From Beta vulgaris subsp. vulgaris (taxonomy: Eukaryota; Streptophyta; Magnoliopsida; Caryophyllales; Amaranthaceae): a stretch of DNA of 64,000 nt. Below are positions 12,179 through 21,449 of the stretch, in pieces. The translations under genes were made by a program, and so were the position numbers. A model generated the notes under the pieces. The model worked only from the letters and a program-made list of their open reading frames with translations, ran no database searches and was not told the origin of the DNA. The stretch spans positions 40,008,864 through 40,072,863 of the forward strand of contig NC_079206.1 of NCBI RefSeq assembly GCF_026745355.1, given 5' to 3'. Within the stretch, counting starts at the first letter, position 1. Every line of letters begins with the position of its first letter.

Positions 12179-12700
12179 CATCCTTATGCTATTGGATGAA
12201 TTAAGCTTACTCAAATGATGATGATCCTGATGTAGATGAACACGATAAGCCACAAATCACCATTAGCTTTGCCCATCTTCGTGTTTGATAGATCAAGCGG
12301 TAAGGAAAATATCTTAGAAATCATAGTGATAGTACATAGTTCTTATCTTCCTAGAAAACTATGTACTTATTTTAGTTCGATTAATAAATGTGTTTTTAAA
12401 GATGTTTTATTATTAAAAAATATTATTTCAATTAATGAAGTATTTGTTATTTATATTAATCCTTCTTAGTTACATATCATATAAAACTATGGGCTTCAAT
12501 ATCATGATTCATAAAATGAATGATAAACCCAAGGAAGTAAATTTAGGCCCAAATGCATAAAAAGTGGTATATTAATTTTAAGACTTATCAACAAATTGAT
12601 AACCATAAAGTAAATAATAATCAGCAAAAAGGGGTCAAAATACTCAATTACTCACTCATCCTAGAAGTTACTACGAAAGTATACATTAAACAAATGAACT
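12179..12700. other. AT-rich spacer, no gene seen
   Basis: Between the CACTA end and the orphan reading frame the sequence is AT-rich and low in coding signal. A short plus-strand open stretch at 12236-12469 has no recognisable motif and is rich in codons expected by chance in AT-rich DNA. Confidence 0.5.
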
Positions 12701-12701
12701 G

Positions 12702-12711
12702 GTTATTTAAA
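12702..12711 (+). promoter_or_regulatory. TATA-like box upstream of the orphan frame
   Basis: TATTTAAAGG lies about 55 bases before ATG 12762, a normal distance for a plant TATA box and short leader. It is weak evidence on its own in AT-rich DNA. Confidence 0.25.
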
Positions 12712-12761
12712 GGGACTTGGCCATAACATCCCATCATCACATTTTCATTTTAAAAATCAAA

Positions 12762-13472
12762 ATGAACAACGAAGAATATGGAAACTTAGCAGCTGAGTTT
12801 GATGATGATTGTTTCAATCATCGCTTCGCCCTCAAGAATATAAAGGAAGATAAAGAATATTTCATCATAAATGAGAGGGCCATATGGGCAGAGAAAATGG
12901 AACACATCTTTGGCGATGAACCTGTAATGGGGCCAAGAGACCCTGGTTTGGCGGAATCAAGCGCTACAAAGATTGGTTCAAATATCAATCTCTTGTCTAC
13001 CAACATATGGCACACATTGAATGGGAAATCACAAGACGAACTACTAACAGTTTGTAAGAACTGAGGAACAGAGGTTTCCACTATCTTAAATTTCCCAAGG
13101 CCTCAAAAGATGAATTGTGTCAACGCCATGAATCTAACTTATTCTTACACTCAGTCCTCTCTCAAAGTGGTGAGGATAGAAGAGAGACAAGAGTTGGGGA
13201 GGATGGTGCACTCTAAGTGCATATGCAAATTATGGGAGTTGTTGGTCCAAGAAAATTTCTTTTCATGGATATACATCACGTTAATCGACATGAGGTACGC
13301 TTGGGACAACAGATACCATAGGACCATCTTCGATGCAAGGTTCAATAACTCCCCTGAAGAGGGTGACTATCTTGCAATTATGAGGAGAAGTGCAGGGTGC
13401 GAGTTAGAAACCGACGAATACAAAACTATGGTAGAGACAAGGTGTGCGGATCACTTCAAATGTTGTCTCTAG
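12762..13472 (+). pseudogene. Unrecognised single-exon reading frame with one in-frame TGA
   Basis: A single plus-strand frame runs about 237 codons from ATG 12762 (MNNEEYGNLAAEF) to a stop at 13470, interrupted only by TGA at 13062-13064. An earlier ATG in frame at 12717 is possible, but a TATA-like TATTTAAAG at about 12702 would place transcription start between the two, which favours 12762. The first half is acidic (EFDDDCF, KEDKEYF, GDEPVMGPRDPG). The second half has an arginine and aromatic-rich block (MRYAWDNRYHRTIFDARF) and a cysteine-rich end, HFKCCL. I recognise no domain. AT-rich sequence with AATAAT-type signals follows. It could be an orphan gene, a gene remnant or transposon cargo. 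Confidence 0.4.
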
Positions 13473-13734
13473 ACCCAATAATTTTCAATTAAAATGTAAT
13501 TAATGATCTTATCTTCATAAGGATAAATCATAATATAAATGTAATGAAATTACCTCAAATGGTAATCTTATTAAATATATTTTCAATTATTCTATTGCTT
13601 TAACTTCAGTTTTTTGCTCACCAAAGTAATGTAAAAACAAACATGTGTCCATTTAATACTTATACTCCTTAAAAAATTGTTCCCTTGAAATTGGGCAGTT
13701 AAGGAAAATTATCGAATGGTTAAGGTATCAAGGT

Positions 13735-13737
<3 letters not shown>

Positions 13738-13785
<48 letters not shown>

Positions 13786-13788
13786 ATT
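13738..13788. repeat. (AT)n microsatellite
   Basis: About 50 bases of alternating A and T with one TATTATA interruption. Confidence 0.95.
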
Positions 13789-13855
13789 TTATGTTGTTCC
13801 TGAAAGATTCAAAACTTAAAATATTCCCAATTTCTATCAATCTGCTCCAGAACAT

Positions 13856-14300
13856 ATGTCATATTCATTAAAATTCCCATATCATCATAAATCATTGAAT
13901 ATCATATCTGGAGATAAAGATGAATTTATTAAGAATGAATCCACCAAACAGGTTTCTTCTATTCAAAATTATTTTGGAGATAATCTTGTAACACAACAGG
14001 ATCCAGAAAATAAAAGAGGATCTAAGGCCTTCCAACAGGGTCCAATTTAGATCTCGCACAAAAATGGATATTTCCTAAACTCGAAAGGAGTGATCAGGTT
14101 ACATCTCTTCTCGTCTGCAAATCATGGGGCAAAATCATTACGGAAGAAATATCAAATCCTAAAATGCCTTGGAGATATCCAAGGAAGCTCTTTGACAAGG
14201 GAACTACAAAGAAAATTAAAATTTATAGAATGGTGGAGGGGTCATCATCAAGAGATGTGGTACAATATAAATGTGCATGTCAAATTTGGTAGGATCTCAT
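13856..14300 (+). pseudogene. Unrecognised broken coding-like stretch
   Basis: Two plus-strand stretches in different frames look coding by composition. The first (13856-14050) begins MSYSLKFPYHHKSLN and ends in a stop. In the frame joined at about 14045-14300 one reads QKWIFPKLERSDQ and SKSWGK-like residues, then MPWRYPRKLFDK and RDVVQYKCACQIW. The hydrophilic, tryptophan-containing character suggests a decayed real ORF, possibly of a mobile element, but no family could be named. Confidence 0.3.
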
Positions 14301-15084
14301 GACCTATGATGTAAGTCCTTGTTGGTTATCAAAAATAATCCTACAAGTTCGCATCTTAAACTATTTTTATGGATTTCAAAATGGCTAAAATGAAAGGTGA
14401 AGGAATACATGAGAGGTTATTCTTCTCAACCAAATTCAGTCATCCTAAAAAAAGGTTCATCGACAACCTTAGAACAATGGAGGAAGTCACATTGCGATAA
14501 CTACTAGATAATATTGGCTACAACCATAGAAATTCCTTCTCTACTCATAATTTATGGGTGTTCAGTTGATGAGATTTTTGTTGTTGGTTCGAACTCTTTT
14601 TGTATTTTTATGAACTTATGGACGAACAACAATAACAATAGAAGGGATAGGCTCATAAATTGCATTTTAAGAAGTTCTCTTGTGAGTCTCGGCTCCAAGA
14701 TCACACAAAGTCGCGGTTTATGTATCTGAACTCTCAGTTCAATGCAAGCACAATAAGCTTAACACTTTAATTCATAAACTCAAAACTGATTTTATTTATG
14801 AATGAAGTAGCCTTATATAGGCGTGCAAAACACAAAGAAAACGAGCAAACCTTAGTCCTACTAAGGTTAGGAAACTAAGAACAAGATAAGAAAGAAATAA
14901 AGAAGATAAGAAATAAACACACTCCTAATCCAAGTAGAACAAGCTCAACTTGGTTACTACTAACTAGACTTCTAACACTATTATAACTCTACTCCAATTA
15001 GAATCCTAATCCAACTAGGACTTGGACTTCTAACTCACCTAGACTTCTAACTCACCTAGAATTTCAAACAAACTAAAACATTAA
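14301..15084. other. No gene recognised
   Basis: Only short chance frames are present (for example 14514-14729). From about 14740 the sequence becomes a leader-like stretch rich in CTAACT and TAGGA words that runs into the palindrome cluster at 15085. Confidence 0.4.
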
Positions 15085-15190
15085 AAAGACTCCTAACAGA
15101 ACTAGGAGTTGTAATCCTAATAGAATTAGGAACATAATCCTACTAGAACTAGGAAATAAGCAAATCCTGTCAGAACTAGGATTTGTAGGA
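15085..15190. repeat. Cluster of short imperfect palindromes
   Basis: Four successive 17-bp units of the form TCCT(A/G)NNNGAA(C/T)TAGGA occur within about 100 bases: TCCTAACAGAACTAGGA, TCCTAATAGAATTAGGA, TCCTACTAGAACTAGGA and TCCTGTCAGAACTAGGA. Each can form a small hairpin with TCCTA pairing to TAGGA. Looser versions occur upstream from 14860. Confidence 0.7.
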
Positions 15191-15292
15191 AACGAGTCAT
15201 TTCTCACATGCATCATGAGTACATCACTTCACAAATCAAATGGGCAATTTTTTACCACCATTTTTAGATGTACTGTAACATCTATTATTGTG

Positions 15293-16065
15293 TGTTGTAT
15301 TAGACCTGAAAAGGTTTAATTTCACCTTAATATGAAGGCTCAACTAGAGCATAAAGACCATTGAACGAAGATACATAAGTCAAAGTCAAGACCATAAGGA
15401 GATGAAAGTCAAGATAGTAAAAGTAAAGGTGGTTAAAGAACAATCATGAGACTATCTACAGAAGGAAGAACGTGCAAGGCTACAGTTATTCAGCTCCAGA
15501 AGACAATTGAGATTTGAATCAAATATGATTCAAATGTTTGTCCTCCAAATAAGCACGTTACATAACATGTTTCTCTATAAATAGAGGAACACAGAAAACA
15601 ACGAACAAGACACAACTCGCGTTTACTCTCTTCTTAGTGTAGCCTAGCCTTAGTTTAGGTTTAGTTCCTTCGACTTAGAACATGTTATGGTGTGAAGTTC
15701 TGTAATTCTCTGATTGAAGCAAGAAACCATGGAGGTAACAAAGTTCGTGATTTCCCTTCAGTTATCTAGCATGGCTTATCCTTTTATGTGTTCTAAAATC
15801 TTTCTTAAAGGTTGTGGTATGTATGAGATTGTTTTTCTTTAATTAAAATATTAATCATTGCTTGCTCTATTTATTGCATTTCGCCTAAATTTAATAGGCA
15901 TTATAGTTTATTCATTAATTAAATTGCAATAAAGTTTGTTAGCAAGGTTTTATCTAATTAGAATCGATAACCCTTAGAGACAAAGCCTATAGTGACATTC
16001 AGTATCAAACTATTGGATGTGCATTGACTTGTTGGCAAGGTCAACAAACTGATTTTGCACCAACA
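15293..16065 (+). mobile_element. LTR-like sequence, plus orientation
   Basis: This 0.77-kb block begins TGTTGTATTAGACC and ends TTTTGCACCAACA, with TATA box CTATAAATAGAG near 15580. Its homologue lies in opposite orientation at 19285-20002; the shared parts include CCTAG...TTAGGTTTAGTTC, ATTTGAATC pairs and the last 60 bases ending ACTGATTTTGCACCAACA. TG...CA ends plus promoter suggest a solo LTR, but no target duplication was found (TTGTG left, CTAAT right), and no PBS or coding region follows. Confidence 0.5.
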
Positions 16066-16361
16066 CTAATTTATTTAATGTGTCATATAAAGTTAGAGCC
16101 ACCATATGAGATCCGAATCTTTGTGACTCGATAGTCCTCCATCATTGAGGGATGGAAATTTGCTCAATTTCCATTCATCCAACTAATGATATAGAGATTC
16201 CTTGATTGAAGAATAACAAACCTCATTTTTACGCCTGAATCTTTCACTTTTAAAAATCTAAATATCACTTTTTTTAAAAAAAAAAATTAGGGTGGGCATT
16301 GCGGTTGAGCCAATGTACCAAAGACTTGGTGGTCAAGAGATTACGAAGCTAAAGAACTACT
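16066..16361. other. Spacer, no gene seen
   Basis: Non-coding, with a short A tract at 16270-16288. Nothing else recognised. Confidence 0.5.
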
Positions 16362-16552
16362 TCCTCCGTTTTTTAATAATTGTACCCAGCCGAAATGACA
16401 CACATATTTAGTGTAGGACAAATGTATATTGAATATACTTTTAAACAAAGCACATGTAAGGAAAAAATCATTTCCTAAAAAGGAAAATGTACTATCAATT
16501 CCAAAACATTTTAAAAAAGAATATGGTACAACTGTCAAAAAGGATGTGTTTG
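16362..16552. mobile_element. Possible decayed Stowaway-like MITE
   Basis: The left end TACTTCCTCCGTTTTTTAAT followed by AATTGTACC resembles Stowaway termini. A weak inverted match, GGTACAACTGTCAAAAAGGATG, is at about 16526-16547. The ends are too diverged for a firm call. Confidence 0.3.
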
Positions 16553-16619
16553 TTACCAAATAAGGGTAATAATAAGCTTAGAGCAATTTAATTATGACTA
16601 CCCATTAAATTTACAATAA

Positions 16620-17343
16620 CTAGTTGTAAGACCGGGCTCCGCTCTGAGTTCTTACATTTTCCATTATTAATATTTAGTCCAAAATAAGAACTCTAAATAT
16701 CATTGGTTTTAGTCGTTCAAACTTTAGTATATAAGCTTGGAGTTACGGGATCATACCTTCGCCAATGCATAAAGCACCTTAATTAAGATAGTGCATCACA
16801 TCTTTCTTTGTATAGGAACGTTTTTTAATATATTAGTACAAGCCTTATCTACACGCGATATGTGCATTATTTTCAAAACTTGTTCTTCTAGTATATACTC
16901 CATCCATAATATACTTATGATTACAATTAAAATATGAAAGATTAATAGTTAGATTAATTTAGATGTATTAATTCGCTATTATAAAAAAAGAACTAACAAA
17001 TAATATGAGTCATTCTTAATATTATTTTTTGTGAATGAATTTTGAACAAAAAGAATAGACATAATGAGTTGGTTTGACTGAACTAAAGAGTATCAAAGTT
17101 AGAAAGATGGACATTATGAATACCATTTTCTCTGATATAATAAAGGTCAAGATATTTGTCAATTTAATTTTTTGATTGAAATATTTGATGCATATACCAT
17201 TTTTAACTTATTTAGAATGACGAGGTGAAATGAGGAAGGATTTTTAAATTTTTTTTCTTTTGTATTTCAATATCATTAAGAGTAATTTATAATTTTAGAA
17301 GGAGAGCATCATCTCCCTCTCCCCTTATATAATAGAGAAGAGA
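16620..17343 (-). mobile_element. Non-autonomous Helitron, minus orientation
   Basis: Read on the minus strand the element starts A|TCTCTTCTCTATTATATAAG at 17343 and ends TTACAACTAG|T at 16620, preceded by a GC-rich hairpin (GAGCGG/CCGGTC with one mismatch). A TC start, CTAG end, 3' hairpin and A-T insertion dinucleotide without target duplication are the diagnostic Helitron features. At 724 bp it has no RepHel gene. A TACTCCATCCATAATATAC stretch at 16896 inside it resembles a MITE end. Confidence 0.75.
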
Positions 17344-17604
17344 TAGATAATACGTTTAATAACTAGTTTCGCTAGTATTGACCAGCTCTGCATATCGTCG
17401 ATGTGCTAAATTTAGTAGCTAAGATTGACAAACACAATATGACAAACAATTTTGCATTGGTCAATATGGCTTTCATCACAAGTAGCAAAAAAAAAAACTA
17501 AAATATTAATCTATATGGTGATATTGTAATAAGTCAGCTAAAGGACACACTGCCGGAATTCACACAAATAATGCCCAACGAATGATACAATCATATATAG
17601 TATA
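17344..17604. other. Spacer between the two Helitrons
   Basis: AT-rich non-coding sequence that ends in CATATATAGTATA directly before the next Helitron. No gene or repeat recognised. Confidence 0.5.
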
Positions 17605-18140
17605 TCTCTATTATATAAGCCAAGGGATGAGGTGTGGTGTTTTTTTTTTTTTGAAGTGACTAAAATACTCTCTAATAATTTAAAACAATGTTTCTCTTTT
17701 TATAAAAAAAATTAAAAAATGAGAATCAATGAAACTTGCCATATGAGTAGGTCAAAAAATAGAATATCCAATAACATTAATAACTTGACAACTAGATTGA
17801 CACAATCAATTCACGAAATCAGTTAGAATCTTCAACCAAAGAAAGTTAGTAATATATCGTGATAACATAATATTTCATATTTACAAAGTGCAAACCATGT
17901 GGTTTATTAACATTTATAATTGTTAAATATCTTTAATAAAGTCGCTGAAAAGAAAATTATTAATTCATCTATCAAATTTTACAGTGACGGTATTGAACAG
18001 TTTAAAATCATTCACCTTTAATTTAAAAGAACATCGATAATTTCCATCACTATCAAAATAATTTTAAATAAAAAAACATGTCCATTTGTATATAACTACA
18101 TAATATTGTCGACGCACGCATCGCGTGCATATGCAACTAG
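17605..18140 (+). mobile_element. Non-autonomous Helitron, plus orientation
   Basis: The element starts A|TCTCTATTATATAAGCCAAG at 17605 and ends ATATGCAACTAG|T at 18140. A perfect 6-bp hairpin (GCACGC ATC GCGTGC, 18114-18128) lies 8 bases before the CTAG end. These are standard Helitron ends with A-T insertion. At 536 bp it is non-autonomous. It is related at its 5' end to the Helitron at 16620-17343 but lies in the opposite orientation. Confidence 0.82.
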
Positions 18141-19284
18141 TTTTTAGTTAGGTACTCAGCTCGGGCGATGTCCAATATTATTAATATTCTTATGTTAAAA
18201 GAGTATCATGTAATGTTACATATTTTATTGGTAGAGCATGTTATCAAATCTTTAATGTATGTTGATGATATGAAATGAAACAACTATAGAGATAATATTA
18301 TGTGGTGGGTAGACTTGTTTAAAAACGCTTTTTGATATATTTATATATATAAAGAGAAATTATATATTATCCAAAAAGAAAACAAAAGAGCGAATGTGAT
18401 AAATAAATGAAAACGGTTGGTATTTTCGAAACAGCCCATTTTGCTTGAATGATAAACAAGGCATCTATGAATGCTTTGTTTACCAAAAAAAAAAAAAAAA
18501 AAAAAAGATAAACAAGGCATCTGAAAGTAGCAAAAGAGATTGAAAACACCGCGAGAAATGAGCGGAGAGTTATGAAGGATGGTCCCCATCTAACAAACCA
18601 TGTGACCATATGCATAGATGATAGATGCATCAAAGTTGGTAGATAATTAGATATCCACCAAAACAAAAACGCCGTAATGGTTAGAGTAACGATTAGTAGG
18701 AGTGTTGTCTCACTCAATTACTTACTACCATGACAATTCCCAACATACCCTTAGTTTATCTGTTGTTACTTGTTAATAATAATCGTGTATTCTTCTCAGA
18801 CGGATTAACTTCGTTGTTCCACTATTACTTACTACCTTACACATTTTTGTAGCACATTTAGCCCTTTTCTTTTATATTTATTTTCAGTTAAACTCAATTT
18901 AGGTGGCATTTTATGCGAGTCTAGCCAATTTCTTCTAGCTTATAAAAATTTAATTATTATTGTATTTAATTTTCAATAGGTAAAAATTATAAAAAGTTGA
19001 GTTTTTATAAACATATATCTAGACCAATCTGATGACATTTTGCATAATTGTTTTTTCTCCTTACATAGAAACAACAAATGACAAACAACTGAGAATGTGC
19101 ATTACGTAAAAGTAAAATGGAGTCGAGTATTTAGAAATCGCAGAAGTATTACATTAGGAAGAGCAAAAGTGCAATAAATTCATTTATTCATGCTATCTTT
19201 TACCTACATAAAGAGTAGTTCAGATTTCAAATAATCTATCATTAATCATATTGCCAATATTCTCCAAAATCTATACTTCTTGTT
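18141..19284. other. Spacer with no recognised gene
   Basis: AT-rich. A minus-strand open stretch (18717-18367) is rich in hydrophobic codons, but part of it is phenylalanine coded by a poly(A) tract and it spans a recent insertion, so it is not supported as a gene. Confidence 0.5.
18467..18506 (+). mobile_element. Tiny poly(A) retroposon insertion
   Basis: A 40-bp insert, ATGAATGCTTTGTTTACC followed by 22 A, is flanked by a perfect 16-bp direct repeat GATAAACAAGGCATCT at 18451-18466 and 18507-18522. A long target duplication plus a poly(A) tail is the signature of LINE-type target-primed integration, here truncated to 18 bases of template. Confidence 0.8.
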
Positions 19285-20002
19285 TGTTGGTGCAAAATCA
19301 GTTGGTTAACTTTGGAAACAAGTCAATGTACATCCAAAAGTTTGATACTGAATGCCTCATGAGTCTTAGTCCCTGGAGGTTAAAAGTTTTAATTTGATAA
19401 AACCTTCCTAACATACTTTGTTGTAATCTAATTGGTTAAACTACAACACCTAATAAATTCAGGCCAAAAAAAATTAATAGAACAAGGTGCAATAATTAAT
19501 CTACTAATTATAGCCAAATATTTCCATTAACATCACAAACTTTTAGAATGAGTTTTACAACATATATGAGGATAATCCAAGCTGTACAACTAAAGTGAAA
19601 ACTCAAATATTATTACCTCCATGTGTTCTTGCTTAAACTAGAGAATTAACGAACTTGGAGCTCGTACATGTTCTAGATCTAATGAACTAAACTATAACCC
19701 TAGAAGGGTCTTAGCTAGGCTAAGACTAGGTTACGCAAAAAAGGTAACTTGCAAGTTGTTGTGTATTGTGTTTGTTGTCTTTTGCCTGATGATCTTCCTT
19801 GTATTTATAAACCAAAGTGCTACGCAACATACATGCATCTTTGGAGGGAAATGATTTGAATCATCTTGATTCGAATCATAACTATTTTTTGGCGCTGAAC
19901 TGCTCATAATCTTGTATATGTGGCTCGTTTCATGATTATTCCTCAAACTGCTCGTGCCCTTGTGCTTGCTTGACTTTCATCTTCTGAAAACTTTGATTGA
20001 CA
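19285..20002 (-). mobile_element. LTR-like sequence, minus orientation
   Basis: This is the inverted homologue of 15293-16065. Its minus-strand 3' end is TTTTGCACCAACA at 19285, and it shares a TATAAATA box (around 19803-19811), the CCTAG-rich leader and a CATGGAGGTAA block. Its minus-strand 5' end is cut off by the (AT)n tract at 20003. It is diverged from its partner and therefore old. Confidence 0.5.
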
Positions 20003-20028
20003 TTATATATATATATATATATATATAT
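20003..20028. repeat. (AT)n tract flanking the inverted-repeat element
   Basis: 26 bases of TA repeats lie directly before GGGTGGGATCC. A matching (AT)n tract follows the opposite end at 24921. Confidence 0.9.
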
Positions 20029-21387
20029 GGGTGGGATCCGCTGAAAACAGCTCTTAATTTGAAAACTGAAAACAAGGGTAACTTTTAACCCTTTAGGGTA
20101 ACTTTTAACACTTTTAGTTCTATATATCTAAAGGATAACTTTATTTATTATAAGAGTAACTATTACCACTTTTAGGGTAACTTTTACAATTTTAGGGTAA
20201 CTTTTAGGAATTTTAGGGTAGTTTTATATATATTTCAAGAGTAACTTTTAGCACTTTTAGGGCAACTTTATATGCTATAAGAGTAACTTTTTCCACATCT
20301 AAGGTAAATATATATATTTCAAGGGTTAACACTTCCCTTCCAACTATTGCTCGAAAGTTTTAGTGCCATATTGTTTTCAAATTACAAAAACTTGACACTT
20401 GATGTTGCATATGTTTAGATATATTGTTTTCCAATTTCATTGTCCGGGTGCTTCTTGAACTCCATCTCCATGTTCTTACATCCATAAACAAAGGAATACC
20501 AAAACACAAATCATTCCATTTCCACCAAAATTGCAAACCCATGAACAAACAAACCAACACATAATTGATTAATACTATTCTCCTCTAATTACAAACACAC
20601 ACACACACACACAAAATACTCTAAAATAAAAGTGCACCTAAATAAAAGAACAGAACAGATAAAAATGGCGGCCACACCTTTCTCTCTCCTCTCACCTTCT
20701 CTAACTATCACTACTTCCGACCGCTCACTATCGCCTTCTATAAGTTGCTCGTCGTTCATCAATTTCAAGTCTCAATTTCACGCAATTTTACAATGACAGT
20801 GGAGATTAAAAGTTACTCATATTAAAATTGAAAGCTTACTTAATCTTCAATGGAGGTTGAAAAAAGTGAAAACTTACCATCTTAATCGTTGCATTGGAAA
20901 ATTCAATCTAATCTCAAACGTTAGATTTCGCACAAATTAGTACTACATCTCGACATTATAAACTCATCTCTTTCTCTCTCTAAAACATCGAAACTCCCTT
21001 CCAAACCCATGAATCTCGAGATACTTTCATTCGAAACTAATGAATTGAATTTTGATTTCCTAATTCTAAATTTTTGAGAAACTTAATCTTCAATTAAACC
21101 TAAAATCTGAAAAAAAAAAAAAAAAAAGCTTACTTAACCTTCAATGGAGGTCTTCCTTCAATGGAGATTGGAAAATGCTACAAAAAAAGCTTCACTTAGC
21201 AGTTAGCACGATCTAGAAGAAATAGCAACAGGAGAGAGAAAGTATTTGGTAAAACTGGGTATTGTTGTTTACAAGAGAGAGGGAGAGAAAAAGAAATGGA
21301 AGCTACTTGTGTCCACAAGATAATAATAGACGACCCAGATCTGTTGTTTTCAGTTTTTAGTTTTATGGGTGTTTTCACAAGATCTTA

Positions 21388-21390
<3 letters not shown>
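20029..21390. mobile_element. (TA)n-anchored inverted-repeat element, left unit
   Basis: The left end, GGGTGGGATCCGCTGAAAAC, is followed by CTGAAAAC-type repeats and an arm (20075-20335) of repeated AGGGTAACTTTTA words. The right end, read inward on the minus strand, is GAATAAGATCTTGTGAAAAC, with AACTGAAAAC behind it, and abuts the central (TA)n. Both ends fit one pattern, GG...GGATC..NTGAAAAC. No transposase is present. The interior includes an (AC)n tract at 20595-20613, an ATGGCGGCC-containing stretch and a duplicated GCTTACTTAA(C/T)CTTCAATGG (20836 and 21126). No host gene could be named. Confidence 0.55.
20595..20613. repeat. (AC)n microsatellite
   Basis: Nine AC units inside the left inverted-repeat element. 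Confidence 0.9.

Positions 21391-21447
<57 letters not shown>
21391..21447. repeat. (TA)n microsatellite between two inverted-repeat elements
   Basis: 57 bases of pure alternating A and T. The flanking sequences, ATAAGATCTTGTGAAAAC on the minus strand and ATAGGATCTTGTGAAAAC on the plus strand, are nearly identical and point away from the tract. Confidence 0.95.

Positions 21448-21449
<2 letters not shown>

Noticed and set aside
18367..18717. Possible small membrane protein on the minus strand
   Set aside because: Its phenylalanine run is the poly(A) tail of the micro-insertion and the frame spans the insertion and its duplication.
15293..20002. The two LTR-like blocks as 5' and 3' LTR of a single element
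   Set aside because: They are in opposite orientation, with no coding region of a retroelement between them.
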